From Rugalucina vietnamica (taxonomy: Eukaryota > Mollusca > Bivalvia > Lucinida > Lucinidae): 64,000 nucleotides of DNA. Shown piece after piece: positions 35,353-44,992 of the stretch (its first letter is position 1; every line of letters begins with the position of its first letter). The position numbers and the translations under genes were made by a program. The notes beneath the pieces were generated by a model. That model was not told the DNA's origin. It worked only from the letters and a program-made list of their open reading frames with translations, and did not search any database. The stretch is taken from positions 46,827,986 through 46,891,985 of the forward strand of contig OZ024875.1 in assembly GCA_964017185.1 (NCBI GenBank). The letters are read 5' to 3'.

Positions 35353-35523
35353 ATGCCATCTACAAGTATGTCATCTACTAGTCTTCCATCTACTAGTATA
35401 CCATCTACTAGTATGTCATCTACTAGTATGTCATCTACTAGTATGCCATCTACTAATGGCGCCAGTCATGCAAGTACAAGTCGTGCAGTGTACCAATGTA
35501 AAAAGGCAAAAATGGACAATTAA
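35353..35523 (+). CDS. Small ORF of seven pentapeptide repeats inside the 6.1-kb element
   Basis: ATG at 35353, TAA at 35521: 56 residues. Seven pentads of the form (M/L/I)(P/S)ST(S/N), then GASHASTSRAVYQCKKAKMDN with a basic KKAK patch. The DNA is a 15-bp minisatellite (CATCTACTAGTATG-type units), so the repeats may be a chance reading of it. In its favour: no stop, unit length a multiple of three, and a TTTTATTTTCAG acceptor-like string just upstream. Function unknown. Confidence 0.25.
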   Translation: MPSTSMSSTSLPSTSIPSTSMSSTSMSSTSMPSTNGASHASTSRAVYQCKKAKMDN

Positions 35524-35750
35524 AACACAGAAAAAAGTCAATATAAGCAAAATTTGACAATCTTGTTTAATACAAATACTTTTCTATGTAACATTTGCTA
35601 CTTATCAATCATCATTGGCAAATTATACAATAGAATTTTAAAATTCAGGATCGGCAATTTCAGCCTATGCGGCTTGCCAGCTTTACCCGATCCAGGATAT
35701 GCCTGCCATGTTAGTGACACAATGTTCATCCGGATTCAATAAATGTCAAC

Positions 35751-36337
35751 CGCCCATTTTTTGTCTGAGTTTGGCTGGTCTGATATCACAGATATTAATT
35801 TCATTGTATAAAACAGGAGAGCACTGGGAACGATCTCATTCAAATTGGACCAAGCTCCAACTTACTGGAACGACCTCTACTGGAATTTTCTCAATCATTT
35901 GTTTAAATAATCCGCCCCGTTGCCATTTTTAACAGGATATGTAATACAGAGTGCTCATTTCCCCAGGGCGAGCGTACCGGGGCTGTATTCTTCGTGGAAA
36001 ACCACAAATTTTGCAAAAAGGTGTCAGTTGTTGACAAACTGTGGTGAAAAAGCAACGTCGTGTTCGACGTTTTAAAAACGACCCAGCGGAAATTATTTCG
36101 GTTTCAACCGCAGTTTTGGGCCGTATGCATCGAGAAGTCATCTTTACACGACATAGCATTGCCATAATTATCCATTTTTCGCTAGAAACTTGGAAAAAAA
36201 TCAAAAGAACTACCGACACCTACCTTTGTTTATCCGTTTCTAGGCTTTGGACCAACCTCGCGAGTTCCCGGATGTGCGATTGGAACAGAAATTCACTACC
36301 TCTTTTTGGAGGTCGTTCCAAACTTTACCACCCGTGT
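35751..36337 (-). repeat. Right arm of the long inverted repeat
   Basis: Reverse copy of the left arm. The corresponding ORF at 35929-36219 has a few amino-acid changes (Trp/Arg, Cys/Arg, Thr/Met, Cys/Ser). Confidence 0.85.
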
Positions 36338-36430
36338 GTAAGGTATGGATAGACAAATCAGTCTGATGTACACAGTTTAGCATCACTCAGTAGAGCTCGT
36401 GATAACAAACAGTGACCTTTGTGACAGATT

Positions 36431-36653
36431 TGAGCCACAGCATGGGAAAACCAACAATGTGCATATGCGAAAACAAAGACGCAGATCAGCTTCGCGGTAA
36501 CCGTCAAGCTGATCAGCGCCTTTGTTTTCCCTACGTGGACAGTAGAATAAATCCAAAACTTCCAGCCTCTAGCCATCTTCTGTGCTTGTACAGCTTGGTT
36601 TGTGTCAGACCTGTTCGAAAACCACATTGTTGGTTTTCTCATGAGGCGGCTCA
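36431..36653 (+). mobile_element. Family A MITE, complete, next to a PMCA exon
   Basis: CCAAC type, ends 50 bp from the donor side of the exon at 36703. Core GCTTCGCGGTAACCG facing CAAGC, one arm altered. Confidence 0.9.
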
Positions 36654-36702
36654 TTTGCCTATCCATACCCAACACTCGTGTAACTCTTACATTCTAACCC
36701 AC

Positions 36703-36845
36703 CTTTTATGTAATCCTTATATGCTACACAGATTGTTCTGAGCCCGTCCCCAGCCATGGGTTCAATCACTGTCTTAACGACCTGCTCTTGTTTCTCTATG
36801 GGGAAAGCTTTCGGCTGACCTTTACAGTCAATAATATAATCACAT
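36703..36845 (-). CDS. ATP2B: PMCA exon: nucleotide-binding domain, MAGDGLRTICVAY
   Basis: 143 nt, acceptor GAATTTCAG, donor AAAAG|GTGGGTT. Encodes CDYIIDCKGQPKAFPIEK, then EQVVKTVIEPMAGDGLRTIC and VAYKDYIK. The conserved vertebrate equivalent is MACDGLRTICVAYRDF. Phase closes on both sides: AA+A makes Lys upstream and G+AT makes Asp downstream across a 6.8-kb intron. Confidence 0.95.
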
Positions 36846-37422
36846 CTGAAATTCAAATTGGTTCTTTATCTATTTTTTTGTCAAAAATTTTTCAGTCATG
36901 TCGAGACAGTTATGTCGCTTCCTGGGGTAATAACCAGTACTATGGGGGTAATAACCAGTACTATGGGGAGTTAATGTATCTTGCTCAAGGACACAACCTG
37001 GTGTCATTGGAAACTTGGCAAAGAGCTTGTGTGGGCTGGTATGCATTTGTTGTACAAGCTAGATTTTTCTCTCCTCGCCAGTTTTGTTTGTTCAACACAG
37101 AATAATTCATCAATATGTTTGTTACGTATTCATATTGTTTACATAATTCATGTAAAAGGATTTTTTTTTGGGGGGGGGGGGGTTAATGAAGGCTTAAGTG
37201 ACCAATTTTCAGCCATATCACACAGTGCCAACATTTCTTGGGTAGTACCGATATAAAATGAGATAAATGTGCTGAAGTACACAATCAAGCAGAGGTAGCT
37301 TCAAAACCAAAACATTACGATTCAGAGGCCTTAACTCTACCACTGGACCACAGCACTCTCAAAGTTGTTGAAGGACTGGAAAGTCAGCATTACAAAGAAA
37401 TCAAAGTGTAGTCATCTCTTAC

Positions 37423-37661
37423 TTGTTAAGTATTATTTCCGAAGCACCCTTAGTAAAGAGCCTGAAGTTGCCCCCTGGGAGATTGATGATGGTGCTCATG
37501 GACTTCCGCTGGGAGTTAAACGTGAAGATCTTGACGAAGGACTCCGGTGGGTTGTCGTCCCTGATAGCATCGTAGTCCTGGCCTAGTTCCATCACGAAGC
37601 CCAGTAGGGCACATTCTGTCTTGTTCCCCAACTGCTGGGGTAGACCACCGTCGTCTGATGG
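37423..37661 (-). CDS. ATP2B: PMCA exon: nucleotide-binding domain with GNKTECALLGF
   Basis: 239 nt, acceptor CATTCCCCAG, donor CTTAACAA|GTAAGAG. Translation starts PSDDGGLPQQLGNKTEC, continues ALLGFVMELGQDYDAIRDD, then FTFNSQRKSMSTII and FRLFTKGASEIILN. KGAS and FNSxRKSMS line the ATP pocket in this family. Its first 39 nt together with the acceptor and upstream intron are duplicated in tandem at 37775-37926 (see separate entry). Confidence 0.96.
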
Positions 37662-37926
37662 CTGGGGAATGATGAAAAATGGATTATACTATATTCATTT
37701 ATCACACTATTTGTTGAGATTTCAAAGGTGCATGTACCTTGAAAGAGACATACATTTTTCTTAGTTCTGAAAATGTTCCCCAACTGCTGGGGTAGACCAC
37801 TGTCGTCTGATGGCTGGGGAATGGAAAAGAATTATTATATATTCATTCTATTTATCATACTACTACAGTAGTCGAGTTTTCAAAGGTACCATGAAAGTGA
37901 TAAACATTTTTCTTAATTCTGAAAAT
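37623..37926. repeat. Tandem duplication (2 x 152 bp) of an exon start and its acceptor
   Basis: Copy 1 is 37623-37774 and copy 2 is 37775-37926, head to tail. Both contain the first 39 nt of the PMCA exon, its CCCCAG acceptor and upstream intron, ending in TTCTGAAAAT. Copy 2 keeps an intact acceptor and the open reading PSDDSGLPQQLGN but then runs into intron sequence with no donor at the right place. The coding exon uses copy 1. Differences between the copies are scattered, so the event is not brand new. Confidence 0.9.
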
Positions 37927-38099
37927 ATGCACACACCTTAAACAGAAAACAGCACATGAATTGTTGAATCAAAATTTTCATGCTACAAAAATAACTTCAT
38001 ATATCAATCTCTATCAAATACATTCAGGTGGTAAAATAAAAGAAAGGTACACTTATTGCTATAATTTGCAGACAAAATTCTTTGTCAGTGGTCATGATT

Positions 38100-38290
38100 T
38101 GAGGCGCACTTTCTGACCAGGTCTGACACAAACCAGCCTATGCAGTCACTGAAGAAGGCTGGAAGCTTGAAATTTTGGATATTAGAGACAAGCGGGATCA
38201 ATTGAAAACAAAGGCACTGATCAGCTGTGCTGTTACTGCACAGCTGATCTGTGCCTTTGTTTTGACATAGGCATAAATCCAGTTTCTCTG
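38100..38290 (-). mobile_element. Family A MITE, GCTGTGC type, shortened
   Basis: Begins TGAGGCGC directly followed by TTTCTGACCAGGTC, so the terminal arm is deleted. Hairpin core GCTGTGCTGTTACTGCACAGC. Ends 22 bases from the splice donor at 38312. Confidence 0.82.
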
Positions 38291-38311
38291 GAAATGATGT
38301 ACAAGACTTAC

Positions 38312-38418
38312 CACAACTTTTGATGTGTAGCCACTGTTGATGGCTATGGCCTTTACCATGATTTCTTGGATTTTACTGGACAAAGTTTGGAAGTTAGGAA
38401 TGGATTTATAATGCACCT
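38312..38418 (-). CDS. ATP2B: PMCA exon: start of nucleotide-binding domain
   Basis: 107 nt, acceptor AATATTTCAG, donor GTTGTG|GTAAGTC. It begins by completing a Glu codon and reads VHYKSIPNFQTLSSKIQE then IMVKAIAINSGYTSKVV. It matches the family segment between the DKTGT region and the GNKTEC motif. A truncated family A repeat lies immediately past the donor (38100-38290). Confidence 0.94.
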
Positions 38419-39198
38419 CTGAAATATTAAAGAATGCGGATCGGTAAAAACAACTGTTTATAGAAAAGTACCTGAAGAATCAAAAGCAGATGCTGACTAA
38501 TGCTGACTAATGTAATTCCGAAAATTTCACATGAATCTTATTTCGTGAATTTTCTGTTACTCGTTAGAACTTCGAATTAGTGGGGCGACATATTTGTGAA
38601 TATTAATAAAAATTCTCACTACGATTTCTGAACTTACAATATTTAAGGTGGATCGTGCTGCAAACATAAATGCATCTTAACCATGCAGCTGTAACTGCAA
38701 GAAATATTTAATCCATAATGTTCTGAAACTGTTTCTGCCAAGTAGCGTCCTTATCATTATATTTTACAACTATAATAATTATATAATGACTGTTTCATCA
38801 AAATTTAAACAGCCAAGTTAACTTCTGTAAGTCATGTTGGGATTAAGTTTTCGCTTCCTCAGTACATAAACAAGGGGGTGATTCAAATGATGCTACCCGT
38901 CCTGTCGCCAGAGTCATTTGTATATCAATACATACAAAATTTTGCTGTCGTCTGAGTATATTGACAGCTGTATCATGAATCGGACGATAGCAAAACCACT
39001 AGTTTCATATTTACAGCCGTCGACCATATACTCGGACGACAGCAAGGTTTTGCATGTAATGGTATACAAATGACTCGGACGACAGCACAGGTAGCATCAT
39101 TTGAATCAGCCCCGTGATAAAGTGGAACACTAGTATAGCCAGTGTCCATGAAGTTAGAACAACGTCAGCTTTTGGTATACACAAGTACAATGTCTTAC

Positions 39199-39334
39199 CC
39201 CCTATAAAGCTCTGTACAACTGTCATTCTATTTGTTGTTAGTGTACCCGTTTTGTCCGAACAAATCGCAGTAGCATTGCCCATAGTCTCACAGGCATCTA
39301 AGTGCCGCACTAAGTTGTTATCATGCATCATTTT
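39199..39334 (-). CDS. ATP2B: PMCA exon: phosphorylation site SDKTGTLT
   Basis: 136 nt, acceptor TCATTGCAG, donor GGGG|GTAAGAC. Reads [19 protein letters not shown], then [21 protein letters not shown] and QSFIG. The Asp of DKTGT is the residue phosphorylated by ATP in every P-type ATPase, so this exon holds the catalytic centre. Nearly invariant relative to the family consensus. Confidence 0.98.
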
Positions 39335-39614
39335 CTGCAATGAAACAGAAAATCATTAGATAAGTGATAATAGGTGCATTTGCTAATGATATGATGGAAA
39401 TATTTTGAAGCTACGTAAAGCAAACCACATTTTTACCCGTTTCAACAAAAACCTTACTTGGAAATTAATAGGCTCGAATCAAGCCTTCAGAGTTAAGTTT
39501 CTTGCTCAGGGATATACAGACATGGCGGTAGGGTTTCTCACCAGTGTACAAAACTCACACATGAGCTACCATGCTTCTTCCATTGCAAGCCTGTCTGAAC
39601 CTGACTGAACTATA

Positions 39615-39850
39615 AGAGCCGTCTCATGGGAAAACCAACAATGTGGTTTCCGAACAGGCCCGACATTAACCGGCCTGTACAGCTACAGAAGCAGGCTAGA
39701 AGCTTGAAATTTTGGAGTTAAGTAGAGGAGGAATTGTACTATCCGAGTAGCGAAAACAAAGGCGCTGATCAGCTTCGCAGTTACTGCGAAGCTGATCTGC
39801 GTCTTTGTTTTTGCCTATGCAGATTGTTGGTTTTCCCATGAGGCGGCTCA
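39615..39850 (-). mobile_element. Family A MITE, complete (first of a pair)
   Basis: First base pair changed (AGAGCC). Core GCTTCGCAGTTACTGCGAAGC is a perfect palindrome. Confidence 0.92.
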
Positions 39851-39897
39851 TATGTAACAAGCATTGGATGTAAAGGAGGCTGTAGAAGTAGGACAAA

Positions 39898-40134
39898 TGA
39901 GACGCGCCATGAAAAAAACTAATGTGGTTGCCGAACAGGTACAACACAAACCAAGCTGTAGAAGCACAGATGGCTAGAAGCTTGAAAGTTTGGATTTAGA
40001 AAGTAGAGCCATTGTACTATCCACGTAAGGAAAACAAAGGCGCTGATCAGCTGTGCAGTTACTGCACAGCTGATCCTGATCTGCATCTTTGTTTTTGCAC
40101 ATGCAGATTGTTGGTTTTCTCGTGTGGCGGCTCA
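39898..40134 (-). mobile_element. Family A MITE, complete, GCTGTGC type (second of a pair)
   Basis: Same orientation as its neighbour 47 bp away but with the other core, GCTGTGCAGTTACTGCACAGC, so the two are separate insertions rather than a tandem duplication. Confidence 0.9.
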
Positions 40135-40215
40135 ACTCATTTTACAGGAATACAACAACTTAAACTATGTTTCATTCAAACACCTCTAAAATTTGTTAGA
40201 GACTAGTATACCTAC

Positions 40216-40418
40216 CCTAACAGAGTAAGCTAGTGACAGTGTAACTGCCAAGGGCAAGCCTTCCGGCACGGCGACGACCAACACAGTCACACCAATGATG
40301 AAGTGATTTACGAAGTACTCCACGTAGCCCCAGCTCCACGGCTCGCCAGCGACAGCGAATCTCTTGATGCAGAATTTGACGATAAGTATGATGACTGTCA
40401 GAACGGCAATGCCAGTAC
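40216..40418 (-). CDS. ATP2B: PMCA exon: TM3, extracellular loop and TM4 with PEGLPLA
   Basis: 203 nt, acceptor TTTCTCAG, donor TTAGG|GTAGG. It encodes TM3 ([13 protein letters not shown]), a short loop with [12 protein letters not shown], and TM4 with [20 protein letters not shown] then SLAYSVR. The Glu of PEGLP is the TM4 calcium ligand in P2B pumps. Two family A MITEs stand in the intron on its 3' side, the nearer about 80 bases from the donor. Confidence 0.97.
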
Positions 40419-40642
40419 CTGAGAAACAAGCAGGATTTAGTACAATGCTGAAAGTCCAATTCGCATGTGCCAAAAATACACAGGTGTAAATATACTCTGG
40501 TGTGCAAATTTCACTTCGGGTAAGCAAATAGCACAATCATGCGAATGCAAATACACACAGGAGTAAATTTACTAGTATGGAATTTTGATTTGTGCTTTAC
40601 GTCACTTGTAAACAAACAAGGTCATGTCCAGACCGTACCAAA

Positions 40643-41085
40643 TATACAATGATTTATCATGCTCAATAGGAAAACTACAGAAAAGTATGGAGCCATTTTA
40701 CCAGTTTGTAACCATTGTTATTGGCAATGACCACAAAAAAGACATAGTTATATAAAATACAATGATTTATCACGCTCAATAGGAAAACTGCAGAAAAGTA
40801 CCAAGCCATTTTATCAGTTTATATAATTACAATAGTTGTTATTGGCATTGGCCACAAAAAAAAACAAAGTTATATATAAAATAGAATGATTTATCACACT
40901 CAATAGGAGAACTGGAATAAAGAACCGAGCCTTTTTATCAGTTTGTAACTATTGTTATTGGCAATGACCACGAAAAAGACATAGCTATATACCAAAAATA
41001 CAATGACTTATCACGTACAAAAGGAAAACTGCAGAAAAGTGCCATGCCATTCCACCAGTTGATTACAAATACAACCACTTGATAA
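40643..41085. repeat. Minisatellite, about four units of 114-123 bp
   Basis: Units start near 40643, 40757, 40880 and 40997 with ATACAATGATTTATCA and share CAATAGGAAAACTGCAGAAA and TTGTTATTGGCAATGACCAC. Unit similarity is moderate. Lies in the intron upstream of the TM3/TM4 exon, next to a family B element. Confidence 0.87.
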
Positions 41086-41102
41086 TCACGGTATAAGTAT
41101 AC

Positions 41103-41380
41103 ATCAGGAAAACATGTCCGTGAAATGTGTACCCCCTCAAACCCCACTTTTATATAGCAAAACTGGGGTATGCATGGGTATACCTGTTTTTCTTATTTTT
41201 GCACCAAAACATAGATTGTGGGTACTCGTTAGAGTGGCGGTTCTAACGAGTACCCACAATCTATGTTTAACTTTTGGTGCAAAAATAAGAAAAATATCAT
41301 TTTTTTTTTCTTCTGAAAATTTTCAGTTTTTACACCTTAAAAAATCTCTGTATATTGCATGGGCAAGTTTTCATAATGAA
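41103..41380 (+). mobile_element. Family B hairpin MITE, reference copy
   Basis: Imperfect inverted ends CATCAGGAAAACATGTCCGT and GGGCAAGTTTTCATAATG. Left block has CCCACTTTTATATAGCAAAA and GGGTATGCATGGGTATACC. The centre is a long palindrome with arms ACATAGATTGTGGGTACTCG and CGAGTACCCACAATCTATGT. No coding capacity. Confidence 0.88.
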
Positions 41381-41601
41381 ATATCTGCATGAAAAAATAT
41401 GGGTTCTCTGCCACCACAAATCAACATCATCCAGGGCATATGCGTGGGACATTTAACTTGGTTATGACTTAACGGCCCAGTCAACAATTTTTCGATTATG
41501 CTGCAACAAAGCAACTGATTACATGTGTGTAAATCAGTAGTCTAGGGACCTTATAATACACTAAACCGCAGAGGTAGGTATCAAACCAAGCCCCGAGGTT
41601 C

Positions 41602-41816
41602 TAAAACTTTTTTTCATGCTCAGCTCAGCTGAGACTAAAATTTATCCTGTGCATAAATGTTGAAATGCCAACTTAACATTTCTAAGCAGGATAAATTACA
41701 GGCTTTGGTGATCTAAACCAGGAATTTTAATGTATCTGGGCTATTTCAGTATTTAGGAGCAGTTTAAATTTCATGCTCAGCTGAGTTGAGCATGAAAAAA
41801 AGTTTTATAACCTCAA
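41602..41816 (-). mobile_element. Family C MITE, one palindrome arm shortened
   Basis: CTAAAACTTTTTTTCATGC and AAAAAAAGTTTTATAACCTC ends; centre GTTGAAATGCCAACTTAACA. Confidence 0.83.
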
Positions 41817-41878
41817 GGCCAGGAACCAGAATCCATAGGTCTGAAATCTATCACTAGGTCAGTTACGCTACCAATCAG

Positions 41879-42048
41879 GGCCCAGTTGTTCAAAACTAAC
41901 AACGTCGTTAGTTAACGTTTCGTTAAAATTTCAAACATTAATATTACAAATACACTGTTATTTTTTGTTACTTAAGCTGATATTTGCTTAACAAATTTAT
42001 GTCTTAACGATATCCTTAAGCTAACGATGCTTTGAACAACTGGGTCCA
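41879..42048. mobile_element. Family E MITE near the TM3 loop exon
   Basis: Ends GGCCCAGTTGTTCAAAA and TTTGAACAACTGGGTCC. Shares CAAATACACTGTTATTTTTT with the copy at 15162; the inner hairpin is missing. Confidence 0.84.
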
Positions 42049-42125
42049 GGTTTGCATAGTTTGCCGTTCTGCCTGCATCTTTTGGTATGTGTTAACTCTT
42101 CTTATACACCCTATCAACCTCGTAC

Positions 42126-42332
42126 CTCCATATCCTATCTGTATAGCCAGTCGTGTGAGTTTCGACTGTAGTACAGACTTCTCCTTCCGACTGCTGTGGC
42201 TCTTCTCTTCCTTTTCTTTCTGCGCGGCGTCGGTCTGGTCGGCTTCCCCGTCCTCCATGATCTTGTTGCCGATGGTGTTGGACGTTGCATTGTGGGAGTT
42301 TCCTGTGACCTCTAAATTGATTGCTTCCGTAT
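42126..42332 (-). CDS. ATP2B: PMCA exon: TM2-TM3 cytosolic loop before TM3
   Basis: 207 nt, acceptor GTCACAG, donor GGAG|GTACG. It begins with TEAINLEVTGN, has a variable acidic and Lys-rich stretch (GEADQTDAAQKEKEEK) and ends with the family-conserved KEKSVLQSKLTRLAIQIGYG just ahead of TM3. In mammalian pumps this loop binds acidic phospholipids and holds splice site A. A family E repeat ends 78 bases downstream of its donor, and the ORF continues past the donor without meaning. Confidence 0.95.
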
Positions 42333-42674
42333 CTGTGACGTAAAATGTTTTAGTTATAATCAAACATTCAATGATAGTTTGAAATATAAAAATAATCATA
42401 AACTTAAAATAAACAAAGATACTCAATCCATTGCCTATATCATTTTTTTAAACATCATTAAATTAGCCTAGCCTTTTTCATACAATTGAGTATAAAACAA
42501 AAATTCAATTTTGAGATAGGGTGGGTAGAAATAGAATAGGAAAGAAAAGGACAGAAGTACAAACATATATACTATACTGATTCATTGATTTTTCTTTTGG
42601 TCTATCAGTTTTATTAGTCATGATTTCACCCTGATAAATCTTAATTTTAAGTGCTAAAATCATGCCAAACATTT

Positions 42675-42861
42675 CTTGTCCTAACGGTCTGTACAGAAAA
42701 CGACTAGAAACTTGAAATTTTGCATTCAAGTACAGGAGGAATTGAACTGTCCTTTTAGATAAAACAAATATGCTTATTAATTAAACTGCACAGCTGATCT
42801 GCTGCGTCTTTTGTTTATGGCATATCCGAAATCTGTTTTATTTTTTCTTGGTGCGGCTTTA
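42675..42861 (-). mobile_element. Degenerate family A copy
   Basis: Recognisable middle (GAAACTTGAAATTTTG, GGAGGAATTGAACTGTCC) and one hairpin arm (CTGCACAGCTGATCTGC); the other arm and the left end are lost. Confidence 0.6.
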
Positions 42862-43327
42862 CTGAAAGAGATGATTCTTAGCACATGTATCTAGCAGTAT
42901 AGACAATCAATATAAATGGCTTCTAGGTGAGGCAGAAAGCAAATATTTCGTATTAAATGGCTTTAAAAAGAAATAGCATATTCAGAATGAAGAACTATGG
43001 CATGCAAGAATCAACGCCTCATGTAAAAGCAGTAGAGAATTTGAGACTGAAGTGAATTCGCAAAAAATGTTATGTTTATATTCCAAGAGATTACCAGGGT
43101 CTGCGTGTCTTCACTATTTTCATATTATTTGGCAAACACGTGAATACTTCATATGTACGGGGAAAAAAAAAGAAAAAAAAAAAAAGACTTTTAAAAGATT
43201 TTTTCATGCAGCATAACAAAATGACAGGTTATGTTTTCTATTTTCTGCTTTTAAAGCCCCAGTCAACAATTTTTCAGTCAAGCTGGGATGGAGTTGCGGC
43301 TGAAAGAGTTACTATGCTTGGCTCAAA

Positions 43328-43533
43328 TGAGTTATGTCATAAGAAAACCAACATTTTGCATATGCAAAAACAAAGGCGCAGATCAGCTTCACAGTAACTG
43401 CGAAGCTGATCAGCGCCTTTGCTTTCGCTCACACCAATAGTACAATTTCTTAACTTTCTCAATCTCAAATTTCCAGCCTCTAGCCATCTTCTGTGCTTGT
43501 ACATCTTGCTTTGTGTCCAAACTGTTCGAATGA
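43328..43533 (+). mobile_element. Family A MITE, 3'-truncated
   Basis: TGAGTTATGTCATAAG left end, hairpin GCTTCACAGTAACTGCGAAGC; homology stops after CAAACTGTTCGAATGAC. Confidence 0.8.
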
Positions 43534-43728
43534 CAGGGCTTGTTAATGACATAACTAGGAAGCCATGGTGCATGAACCCCTGACCGCTGATCATCTCTAA
43601 CTCTGGAGTCTGACCCCCTATCACTGGGCCTCCAAGTTTTGAATCTGACATGTAACATGCCTTGAACTGTCTAGAATGGCTCAGAACAAAGCCTAGCACA
43701 GCTAGGCATAAGCCTAGCACTGCTGTGC

Positions 43729-43905
43729 ACAAGCACAGAAGATGGCTAGAAGCTGGAAATTCCAGATTAGAAAGTAGAGGAATTGTACTTACCGTGTAGC
43801 AAAAACAAAAGCACTGATCAGCTTCGCAGTAATATTACTTCGAAGCTGATCTGTGCCTTTGTTTTCGAATAGGCAAAAAATCCGGTTTTCTCATGACGTG
43901 GCTCA
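43729..43905 (-). mobile_element. Family A MITE, 5'-truncated
   Basis: Begins at CAAGCACAGAAGATGGCTAG. Core GCTTCGCAGTAATATTACTTCGAAGC, and right end AATCCGGTTTTCTCATGACG then TGGCTCA (CCGG type). With the previous copy it frames 195 bp of other sequence. Confidence 0.83.
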
Positions 43906-44193
43906 TATCATATATTTGTCCTACATTTGCTCTTTTGTGAAATATTCAGATATTATAAATCAAGCGTAAGAAATTATTACCACATGAAATTGTGCAATTT
44001 ACAATATCCATCACAGCAAAAAAATATCTAGCAAGCTAAAGGTAGAGAAATATAAACTACTGCAGAAGCAAGATATAACAAGCAAAATTAAAATATCTTC
44101 TCTTTTTTTTTTCATGGCGCCAAGAATGGGGTTACTGGAAGAAAAGTCGCTGTTGCTATGCATGCTGCGCTCTGATATAGGCAAACTGATACA

Positions 44194-44425
44194 TGAGCCG
44201 CCACATGGGAAAACCAACAATCTGCATAGGCGAAAACAAAGGCGCAGATCAGCTTCGCAGTTACAAGCTGATCACCGCCTTTGTTTCCGCTACACGGATA
44301 GTACAATTCCTCTGCTTTCTAAATCCAAAATTGCCAGCCTCTAACCATCTTCTGTGAATGTACAGCCCGGTTCATGTCGGACCCAGTAAGAACCAAAAGT
44401 GTTGGTATTCTCACGCACATGCTCA
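44194..44425 (+). mobile_element. Family A MITE, half of the hairpin core deleted
   Basis: Left end TGAGCCGCCACATGGG. The core reads GATCAGCTTCGCAGTTACAAGCTGATC, missing most of one arm. Right end CGCACATGCTCA. Confidence 0.87.
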
Positions 44426-44975
44426 CATGTACAAACTTTCATGACAATGTTAATGCCACTGCAAACATCCAAAGTTTCGATTTAAGGCTATTGCCCGTAA
44501 CCACTGACTACATCATTCCATCGCACCCATGTCTATAAGATTCAAACTACAGACATAACACCTCTAATTAGCGCAATCAGAAGTAATATTTAGTTAAATA
44601 TTCAAGTTTGTATCTTATATTAAAAGAAAGTCATTTTTGTTAACGAAAAATGTATTATAATTCAAGAAAAAAATGCTTTGCACTCGCCACACTACACTAC
44701 AGGAGAATATACATATAGACAGAGGAAAGAGATGCACACCAGTCGGCAATCGAAAATGTTTTAGATTTAATGAATCGGGATAAAGTGGATCCATTTTACA
44801 TCATTTTTTTTTTCCCAGTCATTTCTCCTGACTGCTTTAAACATTTTCAACTCCCCATTATCCGGTGTGAAATATAGATCACTGGGGTTAATATAGGTCA
44901 GTAATATAGGTCAGAGGTGAAGGTCAAAGAAATGAAAAGGTGAAAGTCACATGCAAAGGGCAAACCATCACATAC

Positions 44976-44992
44976 CCACTTTGCCTGCGTCG
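44976..44992 (-). other. Candidate PMCA microexon (9 or 17 nt)
   Basis: On the minus strand a pyrimidine-rich run leads to CTAG, then CGACGCAG, then GCAAAGTGG followed by GTATGTG. Using the second AG gives a 9-nt exon (44976-44984) that would insert GlyLysVal in frame between the exons at 62791 and 42332. The first AG gives 17 nt and a frameshift. Only splice-site resemblance supports this. Confidence 0.2.

Larger units (their letters stand above)
30221..36337. mobile_element. 6.1-kb element with about 590-bp inverted repeats
   Basis: Left arm 30221-30808 and right arm 35751-36337 are inverted copies, near identical over the outer 330 bp (three differences found). Both begin ACACGGGTGGTAAAG and GTA stands outside each end. 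Inside each arm GGAACGACCTC and GAGGTCGTTCC mark a smaller inverted pair. The interior has no transposase; it holds simple repeats, a SINE, decayed family A and B copies and a small pentapeptide ORF. Either a long-TIR non-autonomous transposon or two inverted insertions of one repeat. Confidence 0.8.
29931..36702 (-). other. PMCA intron occupied by a long-inverted-repeat element
   Basis: 6.8-kb intron. About 6.1 kb of it is the element at 30221-36337; the rest is short flank plus one family A MITE at 36431-36653. Simple repeats (CATT)n, (TTTC)n and (TC)n, a SINE, and truncated family A and B copies lie inside the element. Confidence 0.8.

Noticed and set aside
36412..36741. 109-codon plus ORF with MGKPTMCICENKDADQ, and many similar ORFs across the window
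   Set aside because: All are translations of family A MITEs; the recurring ENKGADQLRSNCEADQ-like string is the palindrome read as protein.
37775..37813. Second exon start in the tandem duplicate as a real exon
   Set aside because: It has an acceptor but no donor and the frame enters intron sequence; its translation repeats the exon at 37661.
42032..42343. 103-codon plus-strand ORF
   Set aside because: Antisense shadow of the PMCA exon 42126-42332.
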